From JBEGTT01 sp041179245 (GTDB lineage: Bacteria; Pseudomonadota; Gammaproteobacteria; Burkholderiales; Rhodocyclaceae): a stretch of DNA of 44,896 nucleotides. This document shows, piece after piece, positions 26,108 through 38,191 of the stretch. The DNA lies in NCBI GenBank assembly GCA_041179245.1, contig JBEGTT010000022.1, positions 1 to 44,896 on the forward strand, given 5' to 3'. Position 1 is the first letter of the stretch; every line of letters begins with the position of its first letter. Below the pieces are notes generated by a model that saw nothing but the letters and a program-made list of their open reading frames with translations, was not told the DNA's origin and did not search any database. The position numbers and the translations under genes were made by a program.

Positions 26108-27370
26108 ATGGCCCTTTTTACCATTGGTATTAACCACCACACAGCGCCTTTGGCGATCCGTGAGCGGGTGGCGTTTGGGCCAGAAACACTACTTCAAGCC
26201 TTACATCAGCTAACGCGGGACAAACCTGTCCAAGAAGCCGCCATTCTGTCCACCTGTAATCGCACCGAGCTGTATTGCGCAACAGAAACGCCCGAAGCGG
26301 TTGTCGATTGGTTGGCCGAACACCACCAACTTAGCAAAGCCGACATAGAACCCTTTCTCTATGTTCTGCCGGCAGACGAAGCGGTACGTCACACCTTCCG
26401 GGTCGCCAGCGGGCTGGATTCCATGGTGGTGGGTGAAACCCAAATTCTGGGACAGATGCGCGATGCCGTTCGTTCTGCCGAAGCGGCGGGTACCTTGGGC
26501 TCCCTGCTGCACAAACTTTTTCAGCGCTCTTTTTCAGTGGCCAAAGATGTGCGCACGACGACTGCCATCGGCGCAAATACCGTGTCGATGGCTGCCGCTG
26601 GCGTCCATTTGGCCGAACGGATTTTTCCGTCAATCAGCGATCAAAAAATCCTGTTCATCGGGGCCGGCGAGATGATTGAGCTATGCCTGACCCACTTCGC
26701 CGCTCGCAGCCCAAAACATATCACCATCGCTAATCGCACGATTGAGCGCGGTCAAGCGCTGGCTGAACGGTTCAACGCCCAATCAGTCCATTGTGTAAGG
26801 CTAGAAATGGTGGCGGATATCCTGCCGCAATTCGATATTGTGGTGTCTTGTACCGCCAGCCCCTTGCCCATTCTGGGATTGGGGATGGTTGAACGGGCCG
26901 TCAAAACGCGCCGCCACCGCCCCATGTTTATGGTTGATCTGGCTGTGCCGCGTGATATCGAGGCCGAAGTCGGCAATCTTGACGATGTTTTTCTGTACAC
27001 CGTCGACGACCTAGCTCAAGTTGTGGCGAGTGGAATGGAGTCCCGCCAAGCGGCGGTGGTTGAAGCGGAAGAGCTGGTCACTGGCGGCGTTAACCAATTC
27101 ATGCATTGGCTTGATAGCCGTGGCACCGTGCCAGTAATTCGTGCCCTGCGCGATACGGCAGAACGGCACCGTCGCCATGAACTGGAACACGCCCAGAAAT
27201 TGTTGGCCAACGGGACACCACCAGAACAAGTCATCGAACAACTGGCCCAGCGCCTGACCAACAAATTTTTGCACACCCCGACCCAAGCCTTGAATCAGGC
27301 CGAAGGTGATGAGCGCAACCAACTCAATCTAGCGGCTAACCGCTTGTTTAATTTGCACACCAAAGACTAA
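26108..27370 (+). CDS. hemA: Glutamyl-tRNA reductase
   Basis: A 420-residue enzyme that reduces glutamyl-tRNA to glutamate-1-semialdehyde, the first committed step of tetrapyrrole synthesis. The catalytic cysteine lies in LSTCNRTELY, preceded by GINHHTAPLAIRE. The tRNA-contact stretch VVGETQILGQ is present, the NADPH-binding Rossmann segment is FIGAGEMIELCLTHFA, and a helical dimerisation domain closes the protein. Length is normal. The bases before the ATG are pyrimidine-rich (CATTCCCCC) with no Shine-Dalgarno sequence, which is unusual for a housekeeping gene. It heads hemA-prfA-prmC-grxD, a common betaproteobacterial order. Confidence 0.97.
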   Translation: MALFTIGINHHTAPLAIRERVAFGPETLLQALHQLTRDKPVQEAAILSTCNRTELYCATETPEAVVDWLAEHHQLSKADIEPFLYVLPADEAVRHTFRVASGLDSMVVGETQILGQMRDAVRSAEAAGTLGSLLHKLFQRSFSVAKDVRTTTAIGANTVSMAAAGVHLAERIFPSISDQKILFIGAGEMIELCLTHFAARSPKHITIANRTIERGQALAERFNAQSVHCVRLEMVADILPQFDIVVSCTASPLPILGLGMVERAVKTRRHRPMFMVDLAVPRDIEAEVGNLDDVFLYTVDDLAQVVASGMESRQAAVVEAEELVTGGVNQFMHWLDSRGTVPVIRALRDTAERHRRHELEHAQKLLANGTPPEQVIEQLAQRLTNKFLHTPTQALNQAEGDERNQLNLAANRLFNLHTKD

Positions 27371-27373
27371 ACC

Positions 27374-28456
27374 TTGAAAAACAGCATCCGCGACAAACTC
27401 CGCCAGCTCTCTGACCGCTTAGCCGAAATTGACCACCGCTTGGCGAGTCAAGAAGCCGCTCGCGATATGGATCAATTCCGCAAGCTTTCCCGCGAGCGCG
27501 CCGAACTTGAGCCAGTGGTCGCCTTATTCGACGACTACCTGCAGATTGAAGCCGATATGGCCGAAGCGGAGATTCTGCTGTCCGACCCGGACATGAAAGA
27601 GTTTGCGCTGGAAGAAATTGGGAATGCGAAGGCCCGTTTACCGGATTTGGAACTGGAACTGCAAAAGCAGTTGTTGCCCAAAGACCCCAACGACGACCGC
27701 AATATTTATCTGGAAATCCGCGCAGGAACCGGCGGTGATGAATCCGCGTTATTTGCTGGTGAGTTGTTCCGTATGTACAGTCGTTACGCCGAACGCCAGC
27801 GCTGGCAGGTTGAAATCATGTCCACCAGCGAATCCGATTTAGGTGGCTACCGCGAAGTCATTTGCCGTATCGCCGGCGCTTCCGCCTATTCCCGACTCAA
27901 ATTTGAGTCAGGTGCCCATCGGGTGCAGCGCGTACCGGAAACGGAATCCCAAGGCCGGGTGCACACCTCCGCCTGCACCGTTGCGGTGATGCCCGAAGTC
28001 GATGAGGTGGGTGATGTTGACCTTAACCCGGCAGATTTGCGGATTGATACTTACCGCGCTTCCGGTGCCGGCGGTCAGCACATCAACAAAACAGACTCAG
28101 CGGTTCGGGTGACGCATTTACCCACCGGCATCGTGGCCGAATGCCAAGATGGCCGCTCACAGCATGCCAACAAAGCCTCTGCCCTACGCGTGCTGGCGGC
28201 ACGGATCAAGGATGTGCAAGTTCGTGCCCAACAGGCCAAAGAGGCCGCCACGCGCAAGAGTTTGGTCGGTTCCGGCGACCGCTCGGAACGTATCCGCACC
28301 TACAACTTCCCCCAAGGCCGCATGACCGATCACCGGATTAACCTGACCCTCTACAAACTCGGGGCGATCATGGATGGTGACCTCGACGAATTGATTTCTG
28401 CCTTGAATACCGAACAGCAAATGGCCGAACTTGCCGCGTTGTCAGAAAACAACTGA
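27374..28456 (+). CDS. prfA: Peptide chain release factor 1
   Basis: A 360-residue factor that reads UAA and UAG stop codons. The GGQ motif that triggers peptidyl-tRNA hydrolysis is in YRASGAGGQHINKTDSAVR. The codon-recognition domain has HRVQRVPETESQGRVHTSA. Length is standard. The start codon is TTG, three bases after the hemA stop, with no evident ribosome binding site, so translation is probably coupled to hemA. The glutamine of GGQ is methylated by PrmC, whose gene follows directly. Confidence 0.97.
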   Translation: MKNSIRDKLRQLSDRLAEIDHRLASQEAARDMDQFRKLSRERAELEPVVALFDDYLQIEADMAEAEILLSDPDMKEFALEEIGNAKARLPDLELELQKQLLPKDPNDDRNIYLEIRAGTGGDESALFAGELFRMYSRYAERQRWQVEIMSTSESDLGGYREVICRIAGASAYSRLKFESGAHRVQRVPETESQGRVHTSACTVAVMPEVDEVGDVDLNPADLRIDTYRASGAGGQHINKTDSAVRVTHLPTGIVAECQDGRSQHANKASALRVLAARIKDVQVRAQQAKEAATRKSLVGSGDRSERIRTYNFPQGRMTDHRINLTLYKLGAIMDGDLDELISALNTEQQMAELAALSENN

Positions 28457-28468
28457 GCCTAATCATTC

Positions 28469-29326
28469 GTGCAATCGATTGGCCTGATTCTGCAACACGC
28501 TGCCCAGCGGATTGGTCGACTTGATGCTCGTTGGCTGATTTCGCACGTCTGTCACTTCAGTCATGCGCAGTTGCTAAGCGAGAGCAATCGCTTGCTTACG
28601 CCCGATGAAATCCATCATATCAATCGCTTAGTTCAGCGCAGGGCCAGTGGTGAACCGCTCGCCTACATTCTCGGCGAAACAGGGTTTTTCGGACGGATGT
28701 TCAAGGTTTCTCCCGCCGTGCTGGTTCCTCGCCCGGAAACGGAAGAGCTTGTTGAGCGAGCCTTAGCCTTAGTAGCCGGCATTCCTCAGCCCCGAATCCT
28801 AGATTTGGGGACAGGGAGCGGCGCTATTGCCATTACCTTGGCGCTAGAGCGGCCTGATGCCACCTTAATGGGGATTGATCTGAGTGCAGACGCTTTGATG
28901 GTCGCCCGCAGTAATGCGGCCCGCCTTAATGCCCGCGTGGAATGGCGGCAGGGAGATTGGTTCAAACCCTTAAAACATGAAAAGCCTTTTGATCTGATTG
29001 TCTCGAACCCACCCTATATTGCAGTGGATGACCCGCATCTTGATGGCGATGGGGTGTGTGTTGAACCTCGCCTAGCCCTTACTGATAGCGGAGACGGTTT
29101 GAATTGCTTACGTATCATCATTGATGGTGCTCATGCTTTTTTAACCGATGGCGGGTGTTTACTCGTAGAACATGGCTTCGATCAAGGCGAAGCCTGCCGG
29201 AACTTATTTACGCTAGCTGGGTTCCAAGATGCGAGCACTCGGGTAGACCTGTCCGGAAACGATCGCATGACCGGAGCTGCCTTTAACCCTAAAAATCGTC
29301 GCGGCCATCTCAGCCGCATCAAATAG
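28469..29326 (+). CDS. prmC: Release factor glutamine methyltransferase
   Basis: A 285-residue SAM-dependent enzyme that N5-methylates the glutamine of the GGQ motif in release factors. The SAM-binding motif is ILDLGTGSGAIAITLA. The catalytic NPPY motif is in IVSNPPYIAVDDPHL. A small N-terminal helical domain recognises the release factor. The start codon is GTG, 12 bases after the prfA stop, with a weak ribosome binding site. The C-terminus extends slightly past the usual end with a basic tail (KNRRGHLSRIK). Confidence 0.95.
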   Translation: MQSIGLILQHAAQRIGRLDARWLISHVCHFSHAQLLSESNRLLTPDEIHHINRLVQRRASGEPLAYILGETGFFGRMFKVSPAVLVPRPETEELVERALALVAGIPQPRILDLGTGSGAIAITLALERPDATLMGIDLSADALMVARSNAARLNARVEWRQGDWFKPLKHEKPFDLIVSNPPYIAVDDPHLDGDGVCVEPRLALTDSGDGLNCLRIIIDGAHAFLTDGGCLLVEHGFDQGEACRNLFTLAGFQDASTRVDLSGNDRMTGAAFNPKNRRGHLSRIK

Positions 29327-29339
29327 AGGAAATAACGTA

Positions 29340-29663
29340 ATGTCAGATGTTCAGCAGTTAATCCACGAACAAGTCACCACCCATCCAGTCGTGCTGTACA
29401 TGAAAGGTACCGCCCAATTTCCTCAGTGCGGGTTTTCAGGAACCTCCATTGAAATCCTTAAGCGCTGCGGCATCACTAAGCCGTTTACGGTCAATGTGCT
29501 AGCTGACGAAGCGATTCGTCAGGGGATTAAGGACTACGCTAATTGGCCAACGATTCCTCAATTGTTTATCAAGGGTGAGTTCGTTGGCGGTTGCGACATC
29601 ATGCGCGAGATGTTCCAGAGTGGTGAGTTGCAGACCCTGTTGGAAGGTTTAGAGCAGGCTTGA
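29340..29663 (+). CDS. grxD: Monothiol glutaredoxin (Grx4/GrxD type)
   Basis: A 107-residue glutaredoxin with the monothiol active site CGFS in MKGTAQFPQCGFSGTSIEIL. The glutathione-binding segments WPTIPQLFIKGEFVGGCDI are also present. Such proteins hold a [2Fe-2S] cluster with glutathione and deliver it in Fe-S cluster trafficking. AGAGGA lies nine bases before the ATG. It is the last gene of the hemA operon, and its final 15 bases overlap the 3' end of the convergent carbonic anhydrase gene. Confidence 0.96.
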   Translation: MSDVQQLIHEQVTTHPVVLYMKGTAQFPQCGFSGTSIEILKRCGITKPFTVNVLADEAIRQGIKDYANWPTIPQLFIKGEFVGGCDIMREMFQSGELQTLLEGLEQA

Positions 29664-30317
29664 TTGGATTTGCTCCAGTGCGGAGCAATAGGACTGATGG
29701 ACTTGATCGTGAGCGCTAATACTCATGTTCAAGTCCCGCACAATCCCGTCGGAAAGGCCGTAAATCCATCCGTGGACAGTGAGATTTTGACCACGGTCCC
29801 AAGCCTCGCGGGCGACCGTGGTGTGGCAAACATTCATTACCTGTTCAATCACATTAAGTTCGCAAAGGGCATTGAGTTTGGTTGAGTTGTCGGGCAATTG
29901 GTCTAGAAGCTGGATGTGTTTTTGCCGAACATCCTGAATGTGCCGCAGCCAGTTATCAACCAGCCCCAGACGTAGGTTATTCAAGGCGGCGCGCACCCCG
30001 CCGCATCCATAGTGTCCGACAACCAGAATGTGTTTTACGCGTAGCGCGTCAACCGCGTACTGAAGGACTGACAGGCAGTTCAGGTCACTATGCACCACCA
30101 CGTTGGCAATATTGCGGTGGACAAAAACTTCCCCTGGCTGAAGGCCGGTGATCTGGTTGGCGGGAACCCGGGAATCAGAGCAGCCGATCCAGAGATATTC
30201 AGGATTCTGGATACTGGCCAGACGGTCAAAAAACCCGGGATCTTCAGCACGGATTTTTTCAGACCATTCCTTGTTTCTCTCAAACAGCGGTTGTAATGAC
30301 GTGGATTCAATGTCCAT
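29649..30317 (-). CDS. can: Beta-class carbonic anhydrase
   Basis: A 222-residue enzyme that interconverts CO2 and bicarbonate. The zinc ligands are in IGCSDSRVPANQ (Cys and Asp) and GHYGCGGV (His and Cys). The CSDSR dyad Asp-Arg is intact, so it should be active. Length matches E. coli Can. GGAG lies nine bases before the ATG. It ends the minus-strand run metH, PhnD-like gene, kinase, murB, can, starting 25 bases after murB, but it could have its own promoter. Confidence 0.94.
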   Translation of the reverse strand: MDIESTSLQPLFERNKEWSEKIRAEDPGFFDRLASIQNPEYLWIGCSDSRVPANQITGLQPGEVFVHRNIANVVVHSDLNCLSVLQYAVDALRVKHILVVGHYGCGGVRAALNNLRLGLVDNWLRHIQDVRQKHIQLLDQLPDNSTKLNALCELNVIEQVMNVCHTTVAREAWDRGQNLTVHGWIYGLSDGIVRDLNMSISAHDQVHQSYCSALEQIQSSLL

Positions 30318-30342
30318 GGTTTTATTCTCCAGCTAATTTAAT

Positions 30343-31383
30343 TCAGGGTACAAAAACGGGTTCTGGCTGCAGCTTAACTTGAAATTGGCTCAAGACTGCT
30401 TGTTGTACGGCTGACATCGTTTTCAGAACATCCCGCCCATTTCCTTGGCCGTGGTTAACCAGCACCAGTGCTTGTTGGCGATACATTCCAACTGGCCCGA
30501 TCGATTTTCCCTTCCAGCCGGCCTGTTCGATCAGCCATCCAGCAGCCAGTTTGACCCGCCCATCAGCTTGGGGGTAGTGAGGCATGCTCGGATACTGTTT
30601 AAGTAATGTGGCGGCCTGTGTTGGGCCAAGCACCGGATTCTGGAAAAAACTACCGGCATTGGGCGTGATGGCCGGGTCGGGGAGTTTGTGTTGTCGAATG
30701 CTCATCACGGCGTTAGCGATTTCTTGGGCCGAAGGTTCTGTGATTTGGTTTGTTTCCAGTTGCTTGGCAACATCGGCGTAATCTGCTTTGGGTTCCCAGT
30801 GTTTTGGGATGCGAAAAACCACCTGGGTAATGACTATTCGCCCCGTTAAATGCCAGCCTTCTTGCTTGAACAAACTGTCTCGGTAGGCGAAGCGGCAGGC
30901 TTTTCGATCAAATTCCACCCATTGGCGAGTGTCAAAATCCCACGCTTTGGCTAAGTGAAAAAAATCGGACAACTCTAGCCCATAGGCACCAATGTTCTGA
31001 ATCGGGGACGCCCCAACGGTCCCGGGAATCAAGGAAAGGTTTTCAAGGCCGGGCAACCCGTTGGCCAATGTCCATTGCACAAATTGATGCCAGTTTTCAC
31101 CCGCGCCAGCCTCGACATACCAAGCTTCGGAGTCTTCTCCGATCAACTGTTTACCGGGAATATCCATGTGCAGAATCAGGCCATCAAAATTTCCGGTCAG
31201 CACCAGATTACTGCCGCCGCCCAGCACAAATCTGGGGGCGCTGACATCACTCAGAGTCGGGAGGATATTTGGTTCTGTTACCTTGAGATAAAACGCAGCC
31301 TTAGCTGGCAAGGCCAGGGTGTTCATGCTTTGCAGATCAATATGGTTGCTTAACAACGGCCCTGCCTGAAACTCAGCTTGCAT
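30343..31383 (-). CDS. murB: UDP-N-acetylenolpyruvoylglucosamine reductase
   Basis: A 346-residue FAD enzyme completing UDP-MurNAc synthesis for peptidoglycan. FAD-binding residues are in FVLGGGSNLVLTG and SLIPGTVGASPIQNIGAYG. The catalytic serine is in ITPNAGSFFQNPVL, and the terminal acidic motif is QPEPVFV. YRDSLFKQ marks the type I (E. coli-like) form. Its ATG lies within the last codons of the histidine kinase gene (11-base overlap) with no good ribosome binding site, so translation is probably coupled to the kinase. That is odd for a cell-wall housekeeping gene. Confidence 0.96.
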   Translation of the reverse strand: MQAEFQAGPLLSNHIDLQSMNTLALPAKAAFYLKVTEPNILPTLSDVSAPRFVLGGGSNLVLTGNFDGLILHMDIPGKQLIGEDSEAWYVEAGAGENWHQFVQWTLANGLPGLENLSLIPGTVGASPIQNIGAYGLELSDFFHLAKAWDFDTRQWVEFDRKACRFAYRDSLFKQEGWHLTGRIVITQVVFRIPKHWEPKADYADVAKQLETNQITEPSAQEIANAVMSIRQHKLPDPAITPNAGSFFQNPVLGPTQAATLLKQYPSMPHYPQADGRVKLAAGWLIEQAGWKGKSIGPVGMYRQQALVLVNHGQGNGRDVLKTMSAVQQAVLSQFQVKLQPEPVFVP

Positions 31384-32821
31384 CGGTACAGGTATCCACG
31401 ATGCAACGGAAACTGAAACGAGAACCTTGGCCTAGTTGGCTGCTAACGCTGACCGAGCCGCCCATCAATTCAGCCAAATTCTTCACAATGGATAATCCTA
31501 AACCGCTGCCACCAAATTGGCGGGTGGTTGAACTATCGGCTTGGGAAAAGGGTTTAAACAGCAACTCAAGCTTGGCGGGAGGGATGCCCATCCCCGAATC
31601 GGTAACCGAGAACTCCAACACGGCTTTTCCATTGGCGCGTGAAATCTCATGCCCCTCGGCAACTATTGAGCCGTGTTCCGTGAATTTGATCGCATTACTG
31701 ATTAGATTGGTCAGCATTTGGCGGAGGCGATGGGAATCACCGACGTAATCTTGTTCTGCTTCACTCCAGTGAAATTCCAGCACAATACCCTTGGTGGCCG
31801 TGGGTTCTACAAATAAGGCCGCGACATCGTGTAGGACAATTTTCGGGCAAAAAGGCTGCATGTCGAGCTTCATTTTTCCAGCCTCGACTTTGGACAAATC
31901 GAGAATATCGTTCAGTAGGGTCAGCAGATTTTGCCCTGAGTTCAGGATTGTTCGGGCATATTCGTCCCGTTCATTATCATCAAGGGCTGGCAGCATGAGA
32001 ATTTGCGCCATACCCAGAATCCCATTCATTGGCGTTCTGATTTCATGGCTCATCGTAGCTAAAAACTGGCTTTTGGCGATATTGGCATTCTCTGCAGCTT
32101 CTTTGGCCGTCAGTAATTCCACTTGGTTGTGTTCAATTGAACTCGCCATGTGGTTAAACGCTTCAATCAGCCGGCGAATTTCCGGACTACCTTCGGGTTG
32201 CAAGCGAACATCGTGTTGGCCGTCTGCAAAGGCTTTGACGCTTGCTAACAGGTGCGTGAGCGGGGCCATCCCTTGGCGTAAAACCAGCCAGATACCGATA
32301 ACAGCTAGGCACATCGCCAGCAGCAAAATTTCTAATTGGTGAGCCAAGCGATGCCATGCACGGTTGGAGAAAGTGGTGGCCGATAATTCAATTTTTAGGG
32401 TGCCGTAATTCCGGCCGCCAACCAAAACAGCAGTTTCAGCAGCAACATCACTCAAGTTAAAAGTACTCAAGAACCAATCAGGGGCTTCTGGTGTGACCGG
32501 GATGTCTTCGCTCACCAGTCGAACCCCAGCGCTATCGGAAAAGGTGACGCGGAAAATGATGGGTCTTTTGACGAAGTGATCTAAGGTTTGTTGGAGCGTA
32601 GTGTAGTCACCCAGCGCAACCGTTTCCGCAAGTGCGGCAGGTAGTGTTTCCAGTTCATTGGCCAGCTGTGCTTCTAGGTCAGACTGAATATCGATTGCAT
32701 CTTGCCTCGCCGAAATAAGCAGCATTGCCAGCCCGGCGATCAGCAAGGCAACGCAGGCCGTGGCGAATAAACGGGCAATAAATGGAAGTCGGTTCCAGAA
32801 AATTTTGGCTTCATTAAACAT
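31373..32821 (-). CDS. Membrane sensor histidine kinase, no receiver domain, paired with a PhnD-like protein
   Basis: A 482-residue kinase. Helix 1 is about 15-37, the periplasmic domain about 40-162, helix 2 about 163-182, HAMP about 183-236 and HisKA with H259 in LATMSHEIRTPMNG. The ATPase domain has the N box (NLISNAIKFTEHG, about 372-384), G1 (DSGMGIPP) and G2 (GGSGLGLSIVK). The sequence resembles hybrid kinases in style, but it ends right after the ATPase domain with no receiver or Hpt, and no response regulator gene is adjacent. It starts 12 bases after the PhnD-like gene, which suggests the secreted binding protein presents a ligand to its periplasmic domain. The target regulator is unknown. 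Confidence 0.9.
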   Translation of the reverse strand: MFNEAKIFWNRLPFIARLFATACVALLIAGLAMLLISARQDAIDIQSDLEAQLANELETLPAALAETVALGDYTTLQQTLDHFVKRPIIFRVTFSDSAGVRLVSEDIPVTPEAPDWFLSTFNLSDVAAETAVLVGGRNYGTLKIELSATTFSNRAWHRLAHQLEILLLAMCLAVIGIWLVLRQGMAPLTHLLASVKAFADGQHDVRLQPEGSPEIRRLIEAFNHMASSIEHNQVELLTAKEAAENANIAKSQFLATMSHEIRTPMNGILGMAQILMLPALDDNERDEYARTILNSGQNLLTLLNDILDLSKVEAGKMKLDMQPFCPKIVLHDVAALFVEPTATKGIVLEFHWSEAEQDYVGDSHRLRQMLTNLISNAIKFTEHGSIVAEGHEISRANGKAVLEFSVTDSGMGIPPAKLELLFKPFSQADSSTTRQFGGSGLGLSIVKNLAELMGGSVSVSSQLGQGSRFSFRCIVDTCTDAS

Positions 32822-32833
32822 GCAGTGAAGCCT

Positions 32834-33700
32834 TTATTTGATGTCTTTAACTAGGGTGTTTTTATAAAACTCGATGTAGTTTTTGTAATCCTCTGAGGTA
32901 GAAGAGCGGAAACCGTAAGGGGGTGGCTGTTTGATGACTTGCGCGGTTTTGTCGAGTACTTTCATTCCGTCTGGATCCACTTCCATGCCGTCAATAGCTG
33001 CCTTAATGGCACTGACCACTACTTTTGAGACGCGGGGATGAGCAGCTATGGGCAAGTTGTGGAAGGGGGAAGATTCCCAAAGGATGCGGTATTTGACATT
33101 TTCACGGTTGGCAAAGTCGCGCATCACTTGATTGTTAACGCCAGCTGCGACGACCTTTCCGTTTTTCAATTGCCCCATGATACCTTCTTGGTTGCCGCCA
33201 AATATGGGTGTGACGGTAATGTTTTGGCGTATGAGTTGATCCATTGGGACCGTATAACCCACGAAGGAAGAGTGGGCAGGAAAACCAATTTCCTTACCTT
33301 CCAGCTCTTTCAGGGTTTTGACCGGCGAATCGTCGAGCGTGACAAGTTGCCCTCTAATGGCTTCGTCGCGTGGCCGAAGAATCACTTGGTAGTTGGCGTT
33401 AACCATGCGCGGCAAAAAAATCGTATTGGCGTAAACAAAGTCATATTCGCCATGTTCAATGGCGTCATTCGATTCTGGTACTGATCTGGCTAGTTTTAAT
33501 ACCAGCTCAATGCCTGTTTTGCGATGTACATACTCCAGAATGGGATTCCAATATTGCGCCGTCAAAACGGCACTACGTTGGGACAAAACACCGAAGGAAT
33601 AGGTTTCAGCGATCACGCCTTGCGGAAGTGAAAATCCGCCTAGCAACACCAATGTGGCTAAGCCGGTTACCTTGGATCTTATCTTTTGGACTATGGTCAT
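32834..33700 (-). CDS. PhnD-like phosphate/phosphonate-type periplasmic binding protein
   Basis: A 288-residue protein with a signal peptide (about 1-31, ending GVIAETYSFG) and the fold signature of PhnD/TauA-type solute-binding proteins. Recognisable stretches are YWNPILEYVHRKTGIELVLK, YDFVYANTIFLPRM, ELEGKEIGFPAHSSFVGYTV and QLKNGKVVAAGVNNQVMRDF. No ABC permease or ATPase gene is nearby. Instead a histidine kinase follows after 12 bases, so a sensory role is more likely than transport. The ATG at 33700 is preferred over an in-frame start at 33721 because GAGGAG lies eight bases before it. It starts 27 bases after metH on the same strand. Ligand unknown; phosphonate specificity should not be assumed. 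Confidence 0.82.
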   Translation of the reverse strand: MTIVQKIRSKVTGLATLVLLGGFSLPQGVIAETYSFGVLSQRSAVLTAQYWNPILEYVHRKTGIELVLKLARSVPESNDAIEHGEYDFVYANTIFLPRMVNANYQVILRPRDEAIRGQLVTLDDSPVKTLKELEGKEIGFPAHSSFVGYTVPMDQLIRQNITVTPIFGGNQEGIMGQLKNGKVVAAGVNNQVMRDFANRENVKYRILWESSPFHNLPIAAHPRVSKVVVSAIKAAIDGMEVDPDGMKVLDKTAQVIKQPPPYGFRSSTSEDYKNYIEFYKNTLVKDIK

Positions 33701-33727
33701 TGTGGGTGCTCCTCCGAGCACGTGATT

Positions 33728-37408
<3,681 letters not shown>

Positions 37409-37577
37409 GGGTTACCTCGGCGGAATAGGCCAGTTTACTTTCCGAACCCCTGTCTGCCAAGTAATGAACAAGCCCAGATACACTAGAGGCATTCATTTAT
37501 GAAGAAATCTGCAGTTTGGGTTGCAACTTACGGCAAAAAAACTGTGTCAGAGCGAAAACAATCTAAGAGTCTGTTTA

Positions 37578-38189
37578 ATGAAAATCCTTCAAATCAATTC
37601 AAGTGCCCGTTCTAACGGGTCAAATTCGACGCGCTTAGCCGATGCCATCACCACTCGCTTACGGGAGATTAGCCCTGCTGCTACGATAACCGTCAGAGAT
37701 TTGGCGAAAAATGCCCATCCGGTTCTCGACGAAGCCACTTTGATGGCCTTGTTTACTCCCGTTGATTTACGTTCATCCGAACAAAAAGAACGGGTGGCTC
37801 AAGATGAAGTCTTGATTGCTGAAGTGCTTTCGGCAGATGTGTTGGTGCTGGGGGTGCCGATGTATAACTTCGGAATTTCCGTACAGTTAAAAACGTGGAT
37901 TGATGCGCTTGCCAAGCCGGGAGTGACCTTCCGTTATACCGAACAAGGCCCAAAAGGATTAATTGCGGGGAAGAAGGTTTATGTGGCTTTAGCCCGTGGG
38001 GGCTTGTTTAGAGATACGGCAGCCGATTTGCAGGTGCCGTTCCTCAAAAATGTACTTGGCTTCTTGGGAATGACCGATGTGGAGTTTGTATTCGCAGAAG
38101 GTCTGTCGATGGGGCCAGAGGCAGTAGATCGGGCCTTTGCCGAAGCGCAGGCCCGAATCGCAGAACTCACCAAACTCATCGAACTTTAA
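37578..38189 (+). CDS. azoR: FMN-dependent NADH:quinone/azo oxidoreductase (AzoR family)
   Basis: A 203-residue flavodoxin-fold protein starting MKILQINSSARSNGSNSTRL, the FMN phosphate-binding loop of AzoR. Further family segments are VLGVPMYNFGISVQLKTWID, RYTEQGPKGLIAGKKVYVAL and ARGGLFRDTAADLQ. It uses NADH to reduce quinones and azo compounds by two electrons, probably protecting against quinone or thiol stress. The frame is open from a TTG at 37521, but the ATG at 37578 matches the family start. It converges on metK with only two bases between stop codons and is divergent from metH. Confidence 0.92.
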   Translation: MKILQINSSARSNGSNSTRLADAITTRLREISPAATITVRDLAKNAHPVLDEATLMALFTPVDLRSSEQKERVAQDEVLIAEVLSADVLVLGVPMYNFGISVQLKTWIDALAKPGVTFRYTEQGPKGLIAGKKVYVALARGGLFRDTAADLQVPFLKNVLGFLGMTDVEFVFAEGLSMGPEAVDRAFAEAQARIAELTKLIEL

Positions 38190-38191
38190 AA

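Noticed and set aside
37409..37577. Cobalamin riboswitch upstream of metH
   Set aside because: The divergent gap is too short, and no B12-box-like GCCACTG motif was found.
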